Positions 52,939 to 63,325 of a stretch of 64,000 bases of DNA are shown here, in pieces. Within the stretch, counting starts at the first letter, position 1. Each line of letters begins with the position of its first letter. A program made the position numbers and the translations under genes. This stretch comes from Megascapheus bottae (lineage: Eukaryota; Chordata; Mammalia; Rodentia; Geomyidae). The notes beneath the pieces were generated by a model. That model was not told the origin of the DNA. It was given only the letters and a program-made list of their open reading frames with translations, and searched no databases. Where the stretch lies: NCBI GenBank assembly GCA_024803745.1, contig JANJXV010000025.1:22765110-22829109 (forward strand), given 5' to 3'.

Positions 52939-53284
52939 GAGAACTCTTTTTCACATTCACATTGGGCTCCTTTGAGCCTCTTTGGGCTGCTGTGGGTATG
53001 GACCCCAGTGCCCAGGGCCCCTCAGACTTCCCGGGAAATTCACATAATATACCCCCCCCCCCCCCGCACATTCCCCTTGATAGGTAGGAGAAGCAGTAGG
53101 TGTGCAGGCCAGATGAAAGCCACTCTTGCTTTTTAATTTATTTTGCTCTTAGTGCTAAAAATGAAATCGTCTTGCTTGAGATGAATAGTATAGTTCTCAT
53201 CGATGGAAAACAAACAAAAGAGATGAGAAACAAATAAATTAAGGGTGAGCAATTGCATGCTCCAGGTCACAAAAATGTTCCTTG

Positions 53285-53346
53285 GAAGTGGCAGGGCTCA
53301 GGGAGCACTAGCCTTGAGCAAAGCAGCTTAGGGACAGTGCCCAGAG
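53285..53346 (+). mobile_element. Right-arm SINE fragment (split)
   Basis: agcactagccttgagcaaag and 'cttagggacagtgcccaga', cut by the next element. A possible continuation (ggccctgagttcaagctcc) is at 53605-53640. Confidence 0.7.
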
Positions 53347-53572
53347 GGCCGGGAGTTTGGCCTAGTGGTTAAAGTGCTTGCCTAACATTCACAAACACCC
53401 GGGTTTAATTCCTCAGTACCACATACACAGAAAAAAACCAGAAGTGGTGCTGAGGCTCAAGTGGTAGAGCTCTAGCCTTGAGAAAGTCCAAGGACAGTGC
53501 TCAGGCCCTGAGCTCAAGCCCAGGACTGGAAAAAAAAAAAAAAAAAAAAAAAAAAGAAAGAAAGAAAGAATA
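53347..53572 (+). mobile_element. Dimeric IDL-type SINE with A/gaaa tail
   Basis: gggccgggagtttggcctag; box B is altered to gggtttaattcc. The right arm is intact, followed by A27 and gaaa units. Confidence 0.92.
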
Positions 53573-54264
53573 AGGGAAGGGAAGGGCGAGCTAAGGGTGA
53601 GCTGGAGGCCCTGAGTTCAAGCTCCAGTACAGCCATGGGATAGAGGTATGGTTGGCCTCTTCTTTTCAGAACTCGTATCTTGCACTGAGCTGTGGGCTCC
53701 AAGCCATGGATAAGGAGATTAGAGGACACGCTTCCCCTGGACAGGTGAGGCCTGCCTAGCAGACGTGGAGTGGAAAAGGTCATTAAATGTTAGGAGAGGC
53801 AGACTTGACCCTCCCTCTCACCAGGCTTTGGAGCCCACGGGTGGCCTGGTGAAACCTGCCCTGGCCCTTGTCCCACAAGTGAGGATCAGAGGATGTCCTG
53901 GTCCCCCGTTTGGCAGCTGTTTTCTGATGTCTCAGTGTGAGGGCTCCTCGGACACCTGCTTTTTCCACCTCTGCAAAGTAATGTCATTTCCACGGCAGAC
54001 GTCTCACCTGCAGTGGCCACTGGCCGAGGTCTGCGGCAGCTCCCCAGAGGAGCTGGGACGAGACAGCTGCCAGTGTCACCGCTGGGAGTCACTGGGCAAG
54101 AACAACTCCACAAACAGAACTCTTAGAAGCCCAAAGGAGTCACCGGTCACCTGCACTGGCAGGCCCGACCTGCCTGGCCTCAGCCACTAACCCCAATCTC
54201 TCTTCAAATACTACACTGCGTGTTGTTTCCATTTTTTAAGCTGTGTTTTGTTTTGTATTTTCTT

Positions 54265-54348
54265 TTTTGGTACTGGGGATTAAACCCAGATGTTTGCACT
54301 TGCCAGGTAAGTGCTTTGCCACTGAGCTACAACCCATTCCTAGATCGT
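54265..54348 (-). mobile_element. ID element
   Basis: ggtactggggattaaaccca (reverse box B) and 'ttgccactgagctacaaccc' (reverse head); a full monomer. Confidence 0.88.
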
Positions 54349-54389
54349 TTTCAATATGGATATCTATTTCTTTTCTTTCTTTCTTTCTT

Positions 54390-54573
54390 TTTTTTCCCCC
54401 AGTCCTGGGGTTTGAACTCAGGGTCTGGGCACAGTCCTTGGGCTTTCTCAAGGTTAGCGCTCTACCACTTGAGCCACAGCACCACTTCTGACTTTTTCTG
54501 GGTATGTGGTACTGAGGAGTTGAACCCATGCACGCTAGGCAAGCACTTCTCCACTAGCCATACTCCCAGCCCC
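54390..54573 (-). mobile_element. Dimeric IDL-type SINE
   Basis: agtcctggggtttgaactca, 'ccacttgagccacagcacc' and the head ctcccagcccc; part of the left monomer is deleted around box B. Confidence 0.87.
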
Positions 54574-54627
54574 TTGGATCTATTTTTTATTCACAAACCC
54601 CAAATGAACATTATTAACAGTTCAGGC

Positions 54628-54890
54628 AGCTGGGTACCAGTGGCTTAGACCATTGGTAATCCTCACTGCTTAGGAGCTAAGATCTGAAGATGATATTCCA
54701 AAGGCAGGCTGGGCAAGAAAAAAAAAAGGTGAGACTCCATCTCCAAGTAACCAGTAAAAAGCTGGGCTGGAAGTATGGCTCAAGTGGTAATCCCAGCCTT
54801 GTGAAGAAAAAGCTAAGGGACAATGCCCAGGCCCTGAGTTCAAGCTCTAGTACTATCAGAACAAACAATAACAACAACAACAAAACAACC
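54628..54890 (+). mobile_element. Composite SINE
   Basis: ctgggtaccagtggcttag, an A10 run inside the left arm, 'gctggaagtatggctcaagtg' and a (caa)n tail. Confidence 0.83.
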
Positions 54891-54979
54891 TGGGAAGATG
54901 AGAAGAAATGCAATAAACTTTCCCTTCCCAGACCCAGAAGGGACACAAGACTCTGTTAACCAGTGACAGAGACCTTCAT

Positions 54980-55019
54980 AACCTGTAGAGTTGCCCCAGG
55001 ACTGGCAAAAAAGAAAAAA

Positions 55020-55021
<2 letters not shown>
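54980..55021 (+). mobile_element. SINE 3'-end fragment
   Basis: ttgccccaggactggcaaaa is the last part of a right arm and leads into the AC array. Confidence 0.6.

Positions 55022-55067
<46 letters not shown>
55022..55067 (+). repeat. (AC)n microsatellite
   Basis: A perfect array of about 22 units. Confidence 0.98.
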
Positions 55068-55070
<3 letters not shown>

Positions 55071-55398
55071 TTCTGGAAGTTGAAACAATCATTTCTTAGG
55101 TAGGACAGAAAGTAGCCTGCGGTGACCTGGGATGTTACTAGAGGGTGAAGGTTTTAAGAAATGTCTAGATAAGATAAGGCAGGCTAGGGAGAAAGGGGGA
55201 AAGAAGCAAAGCTGGGAGAGGCAACTGTACTTACACTAGTGAAGATAGCCTACCAGCCTCAGGCCAATTCTCTGGTGATACCATCTCCCATTTTCAACTG
55301 TTCTACTACTGGCTCAGAGAAAAAGCAATTACTTGAGGCTGCACAGCCTGGAGGGGAAGGACTGGACTTAACATGGCTGCTAGCCCCATACTCAGGGT

Positions 55399-55595
55399 AG
55401 TTTTTTTTTGCCAGTCCCAGGACTTGAACTCAGGGCCTGGGCACTGTCCTTGGGCTTTCCTCTAGGCCAGGGCTCTACCACTTGAGCCACAGCACCACTT
55501 CCAGCTTTTTCTACGTGTGTAGTACCAAGGAATCGAACTCAGGTCTTCATGCATGCTAGGCAAGCACTCTACCACTACGCCAAACTCCAGGCCCA
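55399..55595 (-). mobile_element. Dimeric IDL-type SINE
   Basis: T9 tail, tgccagtcccaggacttgaa, reverse box B ggaatcgaactc, head ccaaactccaggccc. Short direct repeat ctcagggt on both sides. Confidence 0.9.
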
Positions 55596-55769
55596 TTCTC
55601 TCAGGGTGCTTTAACCATTGCCCGCCTGCCTGCCTGTTCAGGCCCATGAACACAAGTACCCCAAAACCCACCAGTAGTGTTTGTAAACAGGCAGAACAAG
55701 TGGGGTGGCAGGGTGGGGGCGGGGCAGGCTGCAGGGCTCCTGCCTAGCCTAAGGGGTAACTTGCATGTT

Positions 55770-55985
55770 TTCTTTTGTGTAGATCCTGGAGCTTGAACTT
55801 AAGGGCCTGGACTCTGTCCCTGAGATTTGTTCTCAAGGCCAGTGCTCTGCCACTTGAGTCACTGCTTTTCTGTTGGCTGGTTGAAGACTCTCACAGTCTC
55901 TTCTGCTCCAGCTGGCTTTCGACTATGATCTCAGCTCAGCCTCCTGACCAGCTAGGATGATGGGACAAGTGTTAAACAGTGCCCA
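55770..55985 (-). mobile_element. Composite SINE
   Basis: atcctggagcttgaacttaa, 'ccacttgagtcactgc' and 'ctgaccagctaggatgatgg'. Arms diverged. Confidence 0.78.
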
Positions 55986-56354
55986 GCAACTGTTTATCTT
56001 GACAACATGGACGCCCTTTTCAGTAGACTTCGTTAAGGGCCTCCCATCAAAAATCACAGAAGTTCACTAGACACAGCAGGTTGGAAAGCCAGGGAGGGGT
56101 TGGCTCAGCAACTCAGCTCCCAGCATTCCCCAGAGGTGTCTCCAGGCCAGTCAGGGCCTGTAAGTTCCTTCTGCCTTGGAAAGCCTGGAACAGCAAACAT
56201 CCCTGTCACTCTCCCTTAGCACTGGCCACAGAAATCCAACTCCTGGTGCCATATTTACAACTGAATTATCTGCAGCAAAACTTTCTGCCTGCCTGCCTCC
56301 CTATCTGGGCAATTACCAGGCCAATACTGCAGCCGCCTAAGGTTTTTTCCTAAG

Positions 56355-56445
56355 GAACTGAGTATATGGCTCACTGATGGTCTCGTTGCCTAAACATGAA
56401 TAAGGCCCTAGGGTCCATCCTCAGCACTGAAAATAGACAGACAAA
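56355..56445 (+). mobile_element. ID element
   Basis: gaactgagtatatggctcac with box B-like agggtccatcctcagcactg, monomeric with an A-rich end. Confidence 0.75.
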
Positions 56446-56474
56446 AGCCATGGGTGCCAAATGAAAATAAGACC

Positions 56475-56598
56475 ATATGTAGCCTGATGTGGTAGAACAT
56501 GTCTATAATCTCAGCACTTTGGGGGGGGGGGGTATTGAGGCAAGAGAACATCCAACTTGAGCTACCCAGCAAGATCCTGTTGATAAAATCAACAGACT
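56475..56598 (+). mobile_element. B1 SINE with G-run
   Basis: gcctgatgtggtagaacatg and 'ctcagcactttgggg', interrupted by G12, then 'gagctacccagcaagatcctg'. Confidence 0.8.
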
Positions 56599-56949
56599 CC
56601 TAGCCCTCAGGCTCTGCTATTATCTGGGATCCACCCCCAAAGTGTAGACTCCCTCTGTCATCTCCCTCTTTCTCCCCTCTGGTTTCCTATCTGCCCCAGG
56701 GCTTAGGCAGGGAACATTTTCCCCTTCCCAGTGGACTCCCACCTCCAGGAATTGCCTAACTCCTCTTCAATCAGCTCTCTGCTTAAAGGAACCTACCACC
56801 CCCTCCTGAACTCCCCTCAGCCCCCCTACTTGAATCACAGGCAGAGAGCCTTAATCTGACCATTTTCCAAGGAATGTCTTTCGGTCCCATCTGCCCCCTA
56901 GCTCCTGTGTGGTTTCTTTACACCTCAGAAGGTGCAGCAATGCAGCCTC

Positions 56950-57225
56950 TAATACACCACACCACAGGCTGGTCTCCCATCCCTGAATGGATGCACAGGG
57001 AGGGACGGAGGTCTGATTATGATTGGCTGTAAAGACTTCATGCCCGCTCCTGCAGACTGGGCCGTCCTCACTCTTCCCCCAGCTCTCTCTGGGATGGCGA
57101 AAGGAAATACAACGCAGTAAGTTTGGGACTCCATTGGAGATAATTGGAAAATATTGATTCCTTTCCGTTTGAAATAGTAAAGCCAAGTAAATGCCACGCT
57201 TCTGTAATCTAATCGGTGGGCTGGG
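56950..57225. other. Repeat-free conserved-element candidate
   Basis: The stretch includes 'ggcgaaaggaaatacaacgc', ggagataattggaaaatatt and 'gtaatctaatcggtggg' with several CpGs. A 127-codon minus frame (56851-57234) covers it but has no family I recognise. Confidence 0.35.
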
Positions 57226-57393
57226 TGACAGCACACTTCCTAGCCCAAAATGGATGGGAGTCTATATTCACATTCATCACCTGACGTCCAGGACCCATCT
57301 TGCCTCTCCACTCCCACCCCAAGGCACTACACAGCCCTTGGAGGACACTGCATTAGTGAAAACACACGAGTATCCATGCCCAAATGCTTTCAG

Positions 57394-57397
<4 letters not shown>

Positions 57398-57437
<40 letters not shown>
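57398..57437 (+). repeat. (AC)n microsatellite
   Basis: About 20 perfect units; not attached to a recognisable SINE. Confidence 0.98.
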
Positions 57438-57507
57438 ATCTGCTAAGCTGCCTTGAAAAATATATGGAACGTGGCATAAAAGAGCTTTCCAAATTCTAAG
57501 GAAGTAG

Positions 57508-57622
57508 AGTGGGTATGGCAGTGCAGGTCTGGAATCCCAGTACTCCGAGATGAGGCAGGAGGTTCCAGAGATGAGGCCAGCCTGGGCTGCAGGCTGAAAA
57601 CTTGCCTTGAGAAAGCAAAACA
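57508..57622 (+). mobile_element. B1 SINE
   Basis: gtgggtatggcagtgcaggt, 'ctggaatcccagtactccg' and 'gaggccagcctgggctgc'. Confidence 0.8.
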
Positions 57623-57623
57623 G

Positions 57624-57697
57624 CTGGGCTCATGCCTGTAATCCTAGTAACTCAGGAGGCTGAGATCTGAGAATCCAAGAACAAAGCAAACAGCCAA
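57624..57697 (+). mobile_element. Composite SINE left-arm fragment
   Basis: agctgggctcatgcctgtaa and 'actcaggaggctgagatctg'; it ends at the next SINE. Confidence 0.75.
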
Positions 57698-57937
57698 GGC
57701 AGCAAATAGCTGACACTTATAATCCTAGCTACTCAGAAGGCTAAATCTGAGGATCCAGGTTTGAAGCCAGCCTGGGCAAGAAAGTCTGTGAGACTCATAT
57801 TTCCAATTAATCACAGAAAAACAAAACAAAACAGAAGTGGAGCAGCAGTGGCTCATGTGATAGAGCACTCGCCTTGAGAAAAAATGGTCAAGGACAGCAC
57901 CCAGTCCCCGAGTTAAAGCCCTGGTAAAACACACAAA
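57698..57937 (+). mobile_element. Composite SINE
   Basis: atagctgacacttataatcc, 'ccagcctgggcaagaaagtc', (caaaa)n linker and 'gcagtggctcatgtgatagag'. Confidence 0.85.
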
Positions 57938-57949
57938 AAGGAGTCAGAT

Positions 57950-58042
57950 TTGGGGGCTGGTGGAGCAGAACAAGTGGGAGAGTGCTGCTTGGCAGGTGAA
58001 GATGCTGAGTTCAAGCCCCAGTACCACCACCATAAAGGAAAA
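57950..58042 (+). mobile_element. tRNA-like SINE monomer
   Basis: gggggctggtggagcagaac, 'gtgggagagtgctgcttgg' and gagttcaagccccagtacc. Confidence 0.7.
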
Positions 58043-58057
58043 CAAGGCAGAATTTGA

Positions 58058-58160
58058 AAACCGGTCATGTTAACGCATGTCTATAATTCCAGCAACTCAG
58101 AGAACACAGGCAGGAAGATGAAAGCTCTAGGCCAGCCTGAGGAGTTAAGACTGTCTCTAA
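58058..58160 (+). mobile_element. B1 SINE
   Basis: cggtcatgttaacgcatgtc, 'ataattccagcaactcag' and 'ctaggccagcctgagg'. Confidence 0.75.
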
Positions 58161-58402
58161 GCCAGGTGCTAGTGGCTCACACCTCCAACTACTCAGGAGG
58201 CTGAGATGTGAGGATTATAGTTCAAATCCAGCCCTAGCAGGAAAGCTCCTGAGACTCTTATCTCTAATTAATCACAGAAAAAAAGCCAGAAGTGGTAACA
58301 CTGTGACTCAAGTGGGTAGAATACTAGCCTTAAGCGAAGGAGCTCAAGGTCAATGACTAGGCCAAGAGTTCAAGCCCCAGAACCAGAAGGAAACAAAAAC
58401 AA
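58161..58402 (+). mobile_element. Composite SINE
   Basis: ccaggtgctagtggctcaca, 'actcttatctctaattaatc' and gagttcaagccccagaacc. It abuts the B1 to its left. Confidence 0.87.
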
Positions 58403-58602
58403 CACCAAAAAAGGCTGTTTCTAAACTAGAAGTACAAACAAAAGGGCAGGGGTGTGGCTCTTGAATAGCAAAACCTAGGTTCTGCGCCCCCCCCTCCCAC
58501 TTCCGTCCTCTGGCTCCATGTGCAGAATCAGGAAGTGGGTAGGTTGGTGAGCTGAGCCACAAGGAACAGGAGGAAAGGACAGTCTTGAACCTTGGTGTGT
58601 AC

Positions 58603-58832
58603 ACCTGCCAGTCCTAGGGCTTGAAGTCAGGGCCTGGGTACTGTCCCTTAGTGTTTGTGCTCAAGGCTGGTACTCTATCCTTTGAGCCACAGCTCCTCTT
58701 CTGACTTTTTGCTGGTTAATTGGAGATCAGAGTCACCTGGACTTTCCTGGCCTGGCTGGCTTTGAACCTCAAACCTCAGATCTCAGCCTTCGAAGTAGCT
58801 AGGATTACAGGTGTGAGCCACTGACAGTGGGC
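58603..58832 (-). mobile_element. Composite SINE
   Basis: gccagtcctagggcttgaag, 'gctggttaattggagatcag' and the head ggattacaggtgtgagccac. Confidence 0.87.
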
Positions 58833-59084
58833 AAGAGGTTTTATTCTTACAATCCAGAAATCTGGATTCTTGCAAATGAGGCAATGTAGAGCCTGGCCAC
58901 ATTAAAAAAAAAAAAAAACACTGAGGGAAACAGCCGGCTGGATGGCAGAAGCATCAGTCATACTGTTCACCTCTCCCAAGGGCGTGAGGTCAAGTCCAGA
59001 CAGTGAACAGCAGTCAGAGAAGTTTCTCCCTATAGCAAAAATGAGTGAAGGTTCAGGTGTCCAGCTGGGAGCAGAGCAGTCTCC

Positions 59085-59139
<55 letters not shown>

Positions 59140-59141
59140 CC
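59085..59141 (+). repeat. (CAT)n microsatellite
   Basis: About 18 cat units with few interruptions. Reads as poly-His, poly-Ser or poly-Asp depending on frame and strand, none of it coding. Confidence 0.97.
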
Positions 59142-59159
59142 ACAAACAGCAAACACTTA

Positions 59160-59245
59160 ACTTGAATGCCAGATCCTGGCCTGAGGGCTTTCAGCATCTA
59201 ATTCTCACCACCACCCAAGTAGGTAAAATTATCATCTAGTATGTT
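59160..59245 (+). mobile_element. L2/MIR-like relic
   Basis: ttcagcatctaattctcacc then 'aagtaggtaaaattatcatc' resembles 'catttaatcctcacaac...gaggtaggtactattatc'. Confidence 0.5.
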
Positions 59246-59254
59246 TTGGAAATT

Positions 59255-59343
59255 AAATCTTGCCCAAACTGGCCTAGAACTCTAGATTCTTCTGTCTCAG
59301 TCTCCAAGATGGGATTACAGGTTTGAACTACTACACTTGACAG
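59255..59343 (-). mobile_element. B1 fragment
   Basis: cccaaactggcctagaactc and 'gatgggattacaggtttg' in reverse B1 order. Confidence 0.7.
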
Positions 59344-59365
59344 TTCTATAGCTACAGGAGGGTGG

Positions 59366-59562
59366 GCTCGGAGTGTGGCCTAGTGGTAGAGTGCTCGCTA
59401 GCATTTACGAAGCTCCGGGTTGGTTTCCTTGGTACCACGCATACAGAAAAAACCGAAGTGGTGCTGTGGCTCAAGTGGAAGAACACTAGACTTTAGCAAA
59501 AGAGCTCAGGGACAGTACCCAGACCCTGAGTTCAGGCCCTTTGAATAACAAAAGAACAAAAT
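59366..59562 (+). mobile_element. Dimeric IDL-type SINE
   Basis: ggctcggagtgtggcctag; box B degraded to gggttggtttcc. The right arm is 'gtgctgtggctcaagtgg' to gagttcaggccc. Confidence 0.87.
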
Positions 59563-59837
59563 TGACCATCAATAGACTTCTTTCTGAAGTTGATGAAGTT
59601 GAAGAATATTCCTGTGTGCATGTGGATGTTGAAGGGCACAAAACCTAAAATAATCTTAGCCTAAAACATTGTTACCTGGCCCAGCAGGCTTCCTCCTGCA
59701 TGTGTATCCTCAAGGGGCTCAGGTACCTAAGGGTCCCCAAAACAGGGATCAGGGCCTAGATCTGGCAAGGGCCACCAGCTCTAACCTGTGACTGGAGGTG
59801 GATCTGCAAAAGTATCCAAGTAGGTTGGGTTTCTGGT

Positions 59838-60048
59838 TTCTTTTTTTCCTTTCCCCCTTCCCGCCTTCTTTCCTTCCTTTCTCAGGGCTAGTACTCTAAC
59901 ACTTGAGCTACACCTGCACTTCTGGCTTCTTGCTAGTTAACTAAGGATACGTCTCATGGACTTTACTGCTTGAACTGGCTTCAGTCCTCTATCTTCAGAT
60001 CTCAGCCTCCTGAGTAGCTAGGATTACAGGCATGGGTCACCTGGCCTC
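59838..60048 (-). mobile_element. Composite SINE with pyrimidine tail side
   Basis: The ttcc-rich start is its tail. Then 'ctaacacttgagctacacc' and 'ggattacaggcatgggtcac'. The tail-proximal part of the right arm is missing. Confidence 0.82.
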
Positions 60049-60106
60049 TGGTTTTACTGGGGGAAAAGACAGGGTACTCACAAGCTTTTAGAATTTGGAA
60101 GTGTGT

Positions 60107-60313
60107 GGCAGGCCCTGGGCACTGTCCCTGAGGTCTTTTTGCTAAAGGCTAGCACTCTACCACTTTGAACTACAGCTCCACTTCTTGTTGTCTGGTGGTT
60201 AACTGGAGATAAGAGTCTCACAGATCTTCCTGCTCTGGCTGTCTGTGAACTGTGATCTTCACATCTCAGCCTCCTGAGAAGCTAGGATGACAGGTGTGAG
60301 CCACCAGGTCTGG
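60107..60313 (-). mobile_element. Composite SINE
   Basis: ggccctgggcactgtccctg, 'gttaactggagataagag' and ggatgacaggtgtgagccac. It lacks the usual tail. Confidence 0.85.
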
Positions 60314-60599
60314 CAAGACTTTTCTACTCTTGTAAGGAGCTCAGCAAACAGCCCCAAGCTCCTTCCAGCTAGCAATACATCCTCCATCTCCCCTCCACCC
60401 CCCCACCCCCCCCTCCACCCTACCCCAGTTCTCTCTCCTATAAGGAACAGAAGCAAGCACAGGGCTTTAGCCCTGGGTGCCCAGGCAGGAGCTCTGGGGT
60501 GGGGGCTCATTAGTTCCATCTGGGGGCCTTTGACCTCTTATTCTAAAGAAAATGGGAAGGCCTGGCTTTAGGCTCACCCTGAGCATGGGCACAGGGTTG

Positions 60600-60665
60600 A
60601 GTCCTGGCTCTGCTGCCTTTGAGCTGTGCTAGGTAAAATTATCACCATGATCGTGCCACTGAGTT
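60600..60665 (+). mobile_element. MIR-like relic
   Basis: gagtcctggctctgctgcct then 'gagctgtgctaggtaaaattatc' resembles MIR 'aatcctggctctgccacttactagctgtg'. Confidence 0.45.
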
Positions 60666-60892
60666 CTCCAGGATTACAATGCAGTCCCATGGCAGCAGTT
60701 GGCAAACTGACTCATTAAAAGGACCAACACAGCTTTGTAGGCCATGGGGTTTTTGCCAAGGCATGAGAGCAGCCATACACTACAGGGATGTGAATGGGCA
60801 TAGCTGTGTCACAATAAAACTTTATTTACTAAGGAAAGCAGTGGGTTAGAGTGCTTTGAGAAAGGAATGGCTTTTGACAAATGGGTTCTTTC

Positions 60893-61123
60893 TCTTTTTT
60901 TGTGTGTGTATGTGCTGGTACCAAGGCTTGAACTCTGGGCCTGGGTGATGTCGCAGTTTTTTCCACTCAGGGCTGGCGCTGTGCCACTTAAGCCACAGTT
61001 TCACGTGCTTACTTGGTGAAACATGTCTCATGAGTGTTTTGCCCAGGCTGGCTTCAGGCAGCAATTTTGAGACCTCAGGCTCCTGAGTATCGAGGATTAC
61101 AGATGTGCCACGAGCCCCTGGCC
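60893..61123 (-). mobile_element. Composite SINE
   Basis: aaggcttgaactctgggcc, 'cacttaagccacagtttc' and 'cgaggattacagatgtgcc'. Confidence 0.82.
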
Positions 61124-61634
61124 TACCAATGTCTTCTTCTAGGTACTGCCATAATGGGTTGTAGACATTTATCTTCATGGTCCGGTCTTATTACTAGACT
61201 GTGGACGTTCTTCTGTAGGCTACTCTTTCAGACAGGGAAGAACAAAATCCAGTCTATAGGAGCAAGTTAATACTAAAGCAGGATTCGAATAAATGTCAGA
61301 CACAGACGGAAGCTGGCTTTGAGGGGAGCTAGAGAGACATCACCTCTCTAAACCAGGCTTCTTCCCTTCTGTCCCAGAGGTGAGGAATTATTCCCACAAT
61401 GAATCCTGGTCCTATGGTACCAGATACCAGACTTTATTGATATTTTCCAGAAAACAGCACAATGAAATATTTAGGAGAAATCTGCCACTGTTTCATAACT
61501 GATGTTATGATCCAAATAAGCATTGTCTACAGGCTGATTTGGCCAGAAAGTTGTTTTGCTTACAACCTCTCATGTGAAGAATTCATCTTCTTACATTTGC
61601 TGTTACATCTATTTTTCAGATTTTACTGTTTCAG

Positions 61635-61682
61635 TACTGGGGTTTGAACTTAAAATCCTGAGCTTGTTAGACAAGTACTCTT
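61635..61682 (-). mobile_element. ID element, tail-side part (split)
   Basis: cagtactggggtttgaactt is a reverse box B. The monomer is cut at agacaagtactctt and resumes at 61998. Confidence 0.8.
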
Positions 61683-61701
61683 GTGTGTGGTGGTGGTGGT
61701 G

Positions 61702-61754
<53 letters not shown>

Positions 61755-61779
61755 TGTCTGTCTGTCTGTCTGTCTGTCA
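61683..61779 (+). repeat. (TG)n(TCTG)n compound microsatellite
   Basis: ggtggtggtgttg, then about 25 tg units, then about seven ctgt units. It lies wholly inside the inserted SINE. Confidence 0.97.
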
Positions 61780-61997
61780 TGGGGCTTGAACTCTGGGCCT
61801 GGGCGTTGTCCCTGAGCTCTTCAGCTCAAGGCTACTGCCCTACTGCTTGAGCTACAGTGCCACTTCCAGTTTTCTAGTGGTTAAATGGAGGTAAGAGTCT
61901 CACTGTCTTTTAGTGACCCGGCTGGCTTTGAACTGTGATCCTCAGATCTCAGCCTCCTGAGTAGCTAAGGTTATAGGTGTGAGGCACCACACCAGGA
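61683..61997 (-). mobile_element. Composite SINE inserted in an ID element, microsatellite tail
   Basis: Flanks are agacaagtactctt (61669-61682) and agacaagtgctctt (61998-62011). In sense orientation it ends with (CAGA)n(CA)n instead of poly-A. Confidence 0.88.
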
Positions 61998-62045
61998 AGA
62001 CAAGTGCTCTTACCATGTGAACCACACACGATCCCAGCCCTTTTT
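61998..62045 (-). mobile_element. ID element, head-side part (split)
   Basis: aagtgctcttaccatgtgaa and 'ccacacacgatcccagccc' complete the reverse ID monomer. Confidence 0.78.
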
Positions 62046-62089
62046 AGTTTCGTTTTTTGTTGCTTGTTTAAAAGCCCCATGAGGTCTAC

Positions 62090-62275
62090 TAACACCCTTC
62101 CATCAACACTTTTTGCTGGCATGACAGGCACATATCCCCATGTCCAGCTTTCCATTGGATGAGATAGGGTCTCGTACACATTTTCTTGTGATTTGCCTTG
62201 AAGTACAACCCTCGTAATAGCCTCTCAATTAGGGAGGGAGGATTATAGATGTGAGCCACCATTTCCAGCCCTGAA
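62090..62275 (-). mobile_element. Old SINE (B1-like)
   Basis: gatgagatagggtctcgtac and 'ggattatagatgtgagccacc' suggest a diverged reverse B1 or composite left arm. Confidence 0.45.
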
Positions 62276-62472
62276 TAGTTTTTTCTAGCTTATTTGAAAT
62301 ATATTTCAAAAATAGCAAAATTACATAGTTTCAAAATTAAGGCAACTTAGATGATAAATAAACTTAGAATTATTTTAAAGGTATAACTTAAAGAATATCT
62401 CAAATAGCACAGAATCTTTTTTCTTTTGTTATTTTTCTTTTTCTTTGGCATTTGCAGACGAATTTAGGGCTG

Positions 62473-62795
62473 ATTTTTTTTTTTTTAAACATTGTGTGTG
62501 TGTTTGTGTGTGTGAGATGTGGCTTGAGCTTGGCCTGAGCGCTGTCCCTGAGCTCTTCAGCTCAAGGCTACTACCTACTCGGGGGCCTGAGCCTTGTCCT
62601 CTTCAACTCAAGGTTACCGCCCTACCGTGGAACCAAGCCCTACCCTTGAGCCAAGCCCCTGTTTTTAAGAGATTAATTGGAGATAAAGAGTCTCCAGTCC
62701 TTTTGTGCCCAGGCTGGCTTTGAACCTTGATCCTCAGGTCTCAGTCTCCAGAGTAGTTAGGATTACAGGTGTGAGCCACTGCACCTGGCTAACTT
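62473..62795 (-). mobile_element. Composite SINE with duplicated right arm
   Basis: In reverse, 'gagctcttcagctcaaggct' at 62550 and again 'cctcttcaactcaaggttac' at 62599 are two copies of the right-arm segment. The rest ('gattaattggagataaagag', head 'gtgagccactgcacctggc') is standard. An A/T-rich and tg-rich tail lies at left. Confidence 0.88.
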
Positions 62796-62867
62796 TTTTC
62801 TTTTTCTTTTTCTTTTTTTTTTTAAATAAACTTCACATGAAAAGTCTTGTTTGTTTAATAGGGGAAG

Positions 62868-62935
62868 ATGGGTGGATGTGCTAGGGATTAAACCCAGAAT
62901 CTTGCATGTGCTGGGCAAAGATATGCAAGCTTCCC
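62868..62935 (-). mobile_element. ID element
   Basis: gtgctagggattaaacccag and 'catgtgctgggcaaag' match a reverse ID box B region. Confidence 0.72.
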
Positions 62936-63154
62936 AGTCTCAAAAAGGTTCTGAAAATAGTATGACAAATCTCCACATACCTTCACCTGGATTTGATCCT
63001 TCTTCTTTTGGTATCTCTAGATCCCAATTCACAAAATACATGGAAATTGTGTGGCTTCTCTGAATAAAATCCATAAGGAAAAACAAGCACAGCTCAGTGT
63101 ACCAAGTTTCTGTATACTAAGGTGACTGTGAATGCAGAAATAAACCAGCTGGGT

Positions 63155-63325
63155 GGGAGGGAGGGAGGGACTGGAGGACATGAGGAAGAAAGGGAAGAGA
63201 AAGGGAGGGAGGAAACAGATAAAAGGAGGGGAAGGGAGCTGGGAAGAGAGGAAGGGAAGGGAAGGAAAAGAAGGAAAGGGAAGGGAAGAGAAGAGAAGGG
63301 AAGGGAAGGGGAAACAGAAAGAGAG
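63155..63325 (+). repeat. Polypurine tract
   Basis: About 170 bases of ggga, gaaag and aagggaag units with very few pyrimidines. Confidence 0.93.

Noticed and set aside
53765..54190. A 141-codon plus-strand frame in unique GC-rich DNA
   Set aside because: No known motif, no splice signals and no supporting context; chance length in GC-rich sequence.
56851..57234. A 127-codon minus-strand frame considered as an extra KATNIP exon
   Set aside because: No acceptor/donor pair fits the phase needed before exon a, and the sequence is not KATNIP-like. The DNA is kept only as a conserved-element candidate.
59045..59239. Poly-His/poly-Ser frame
   Set aside because: Translation of the CAT microsatellite.
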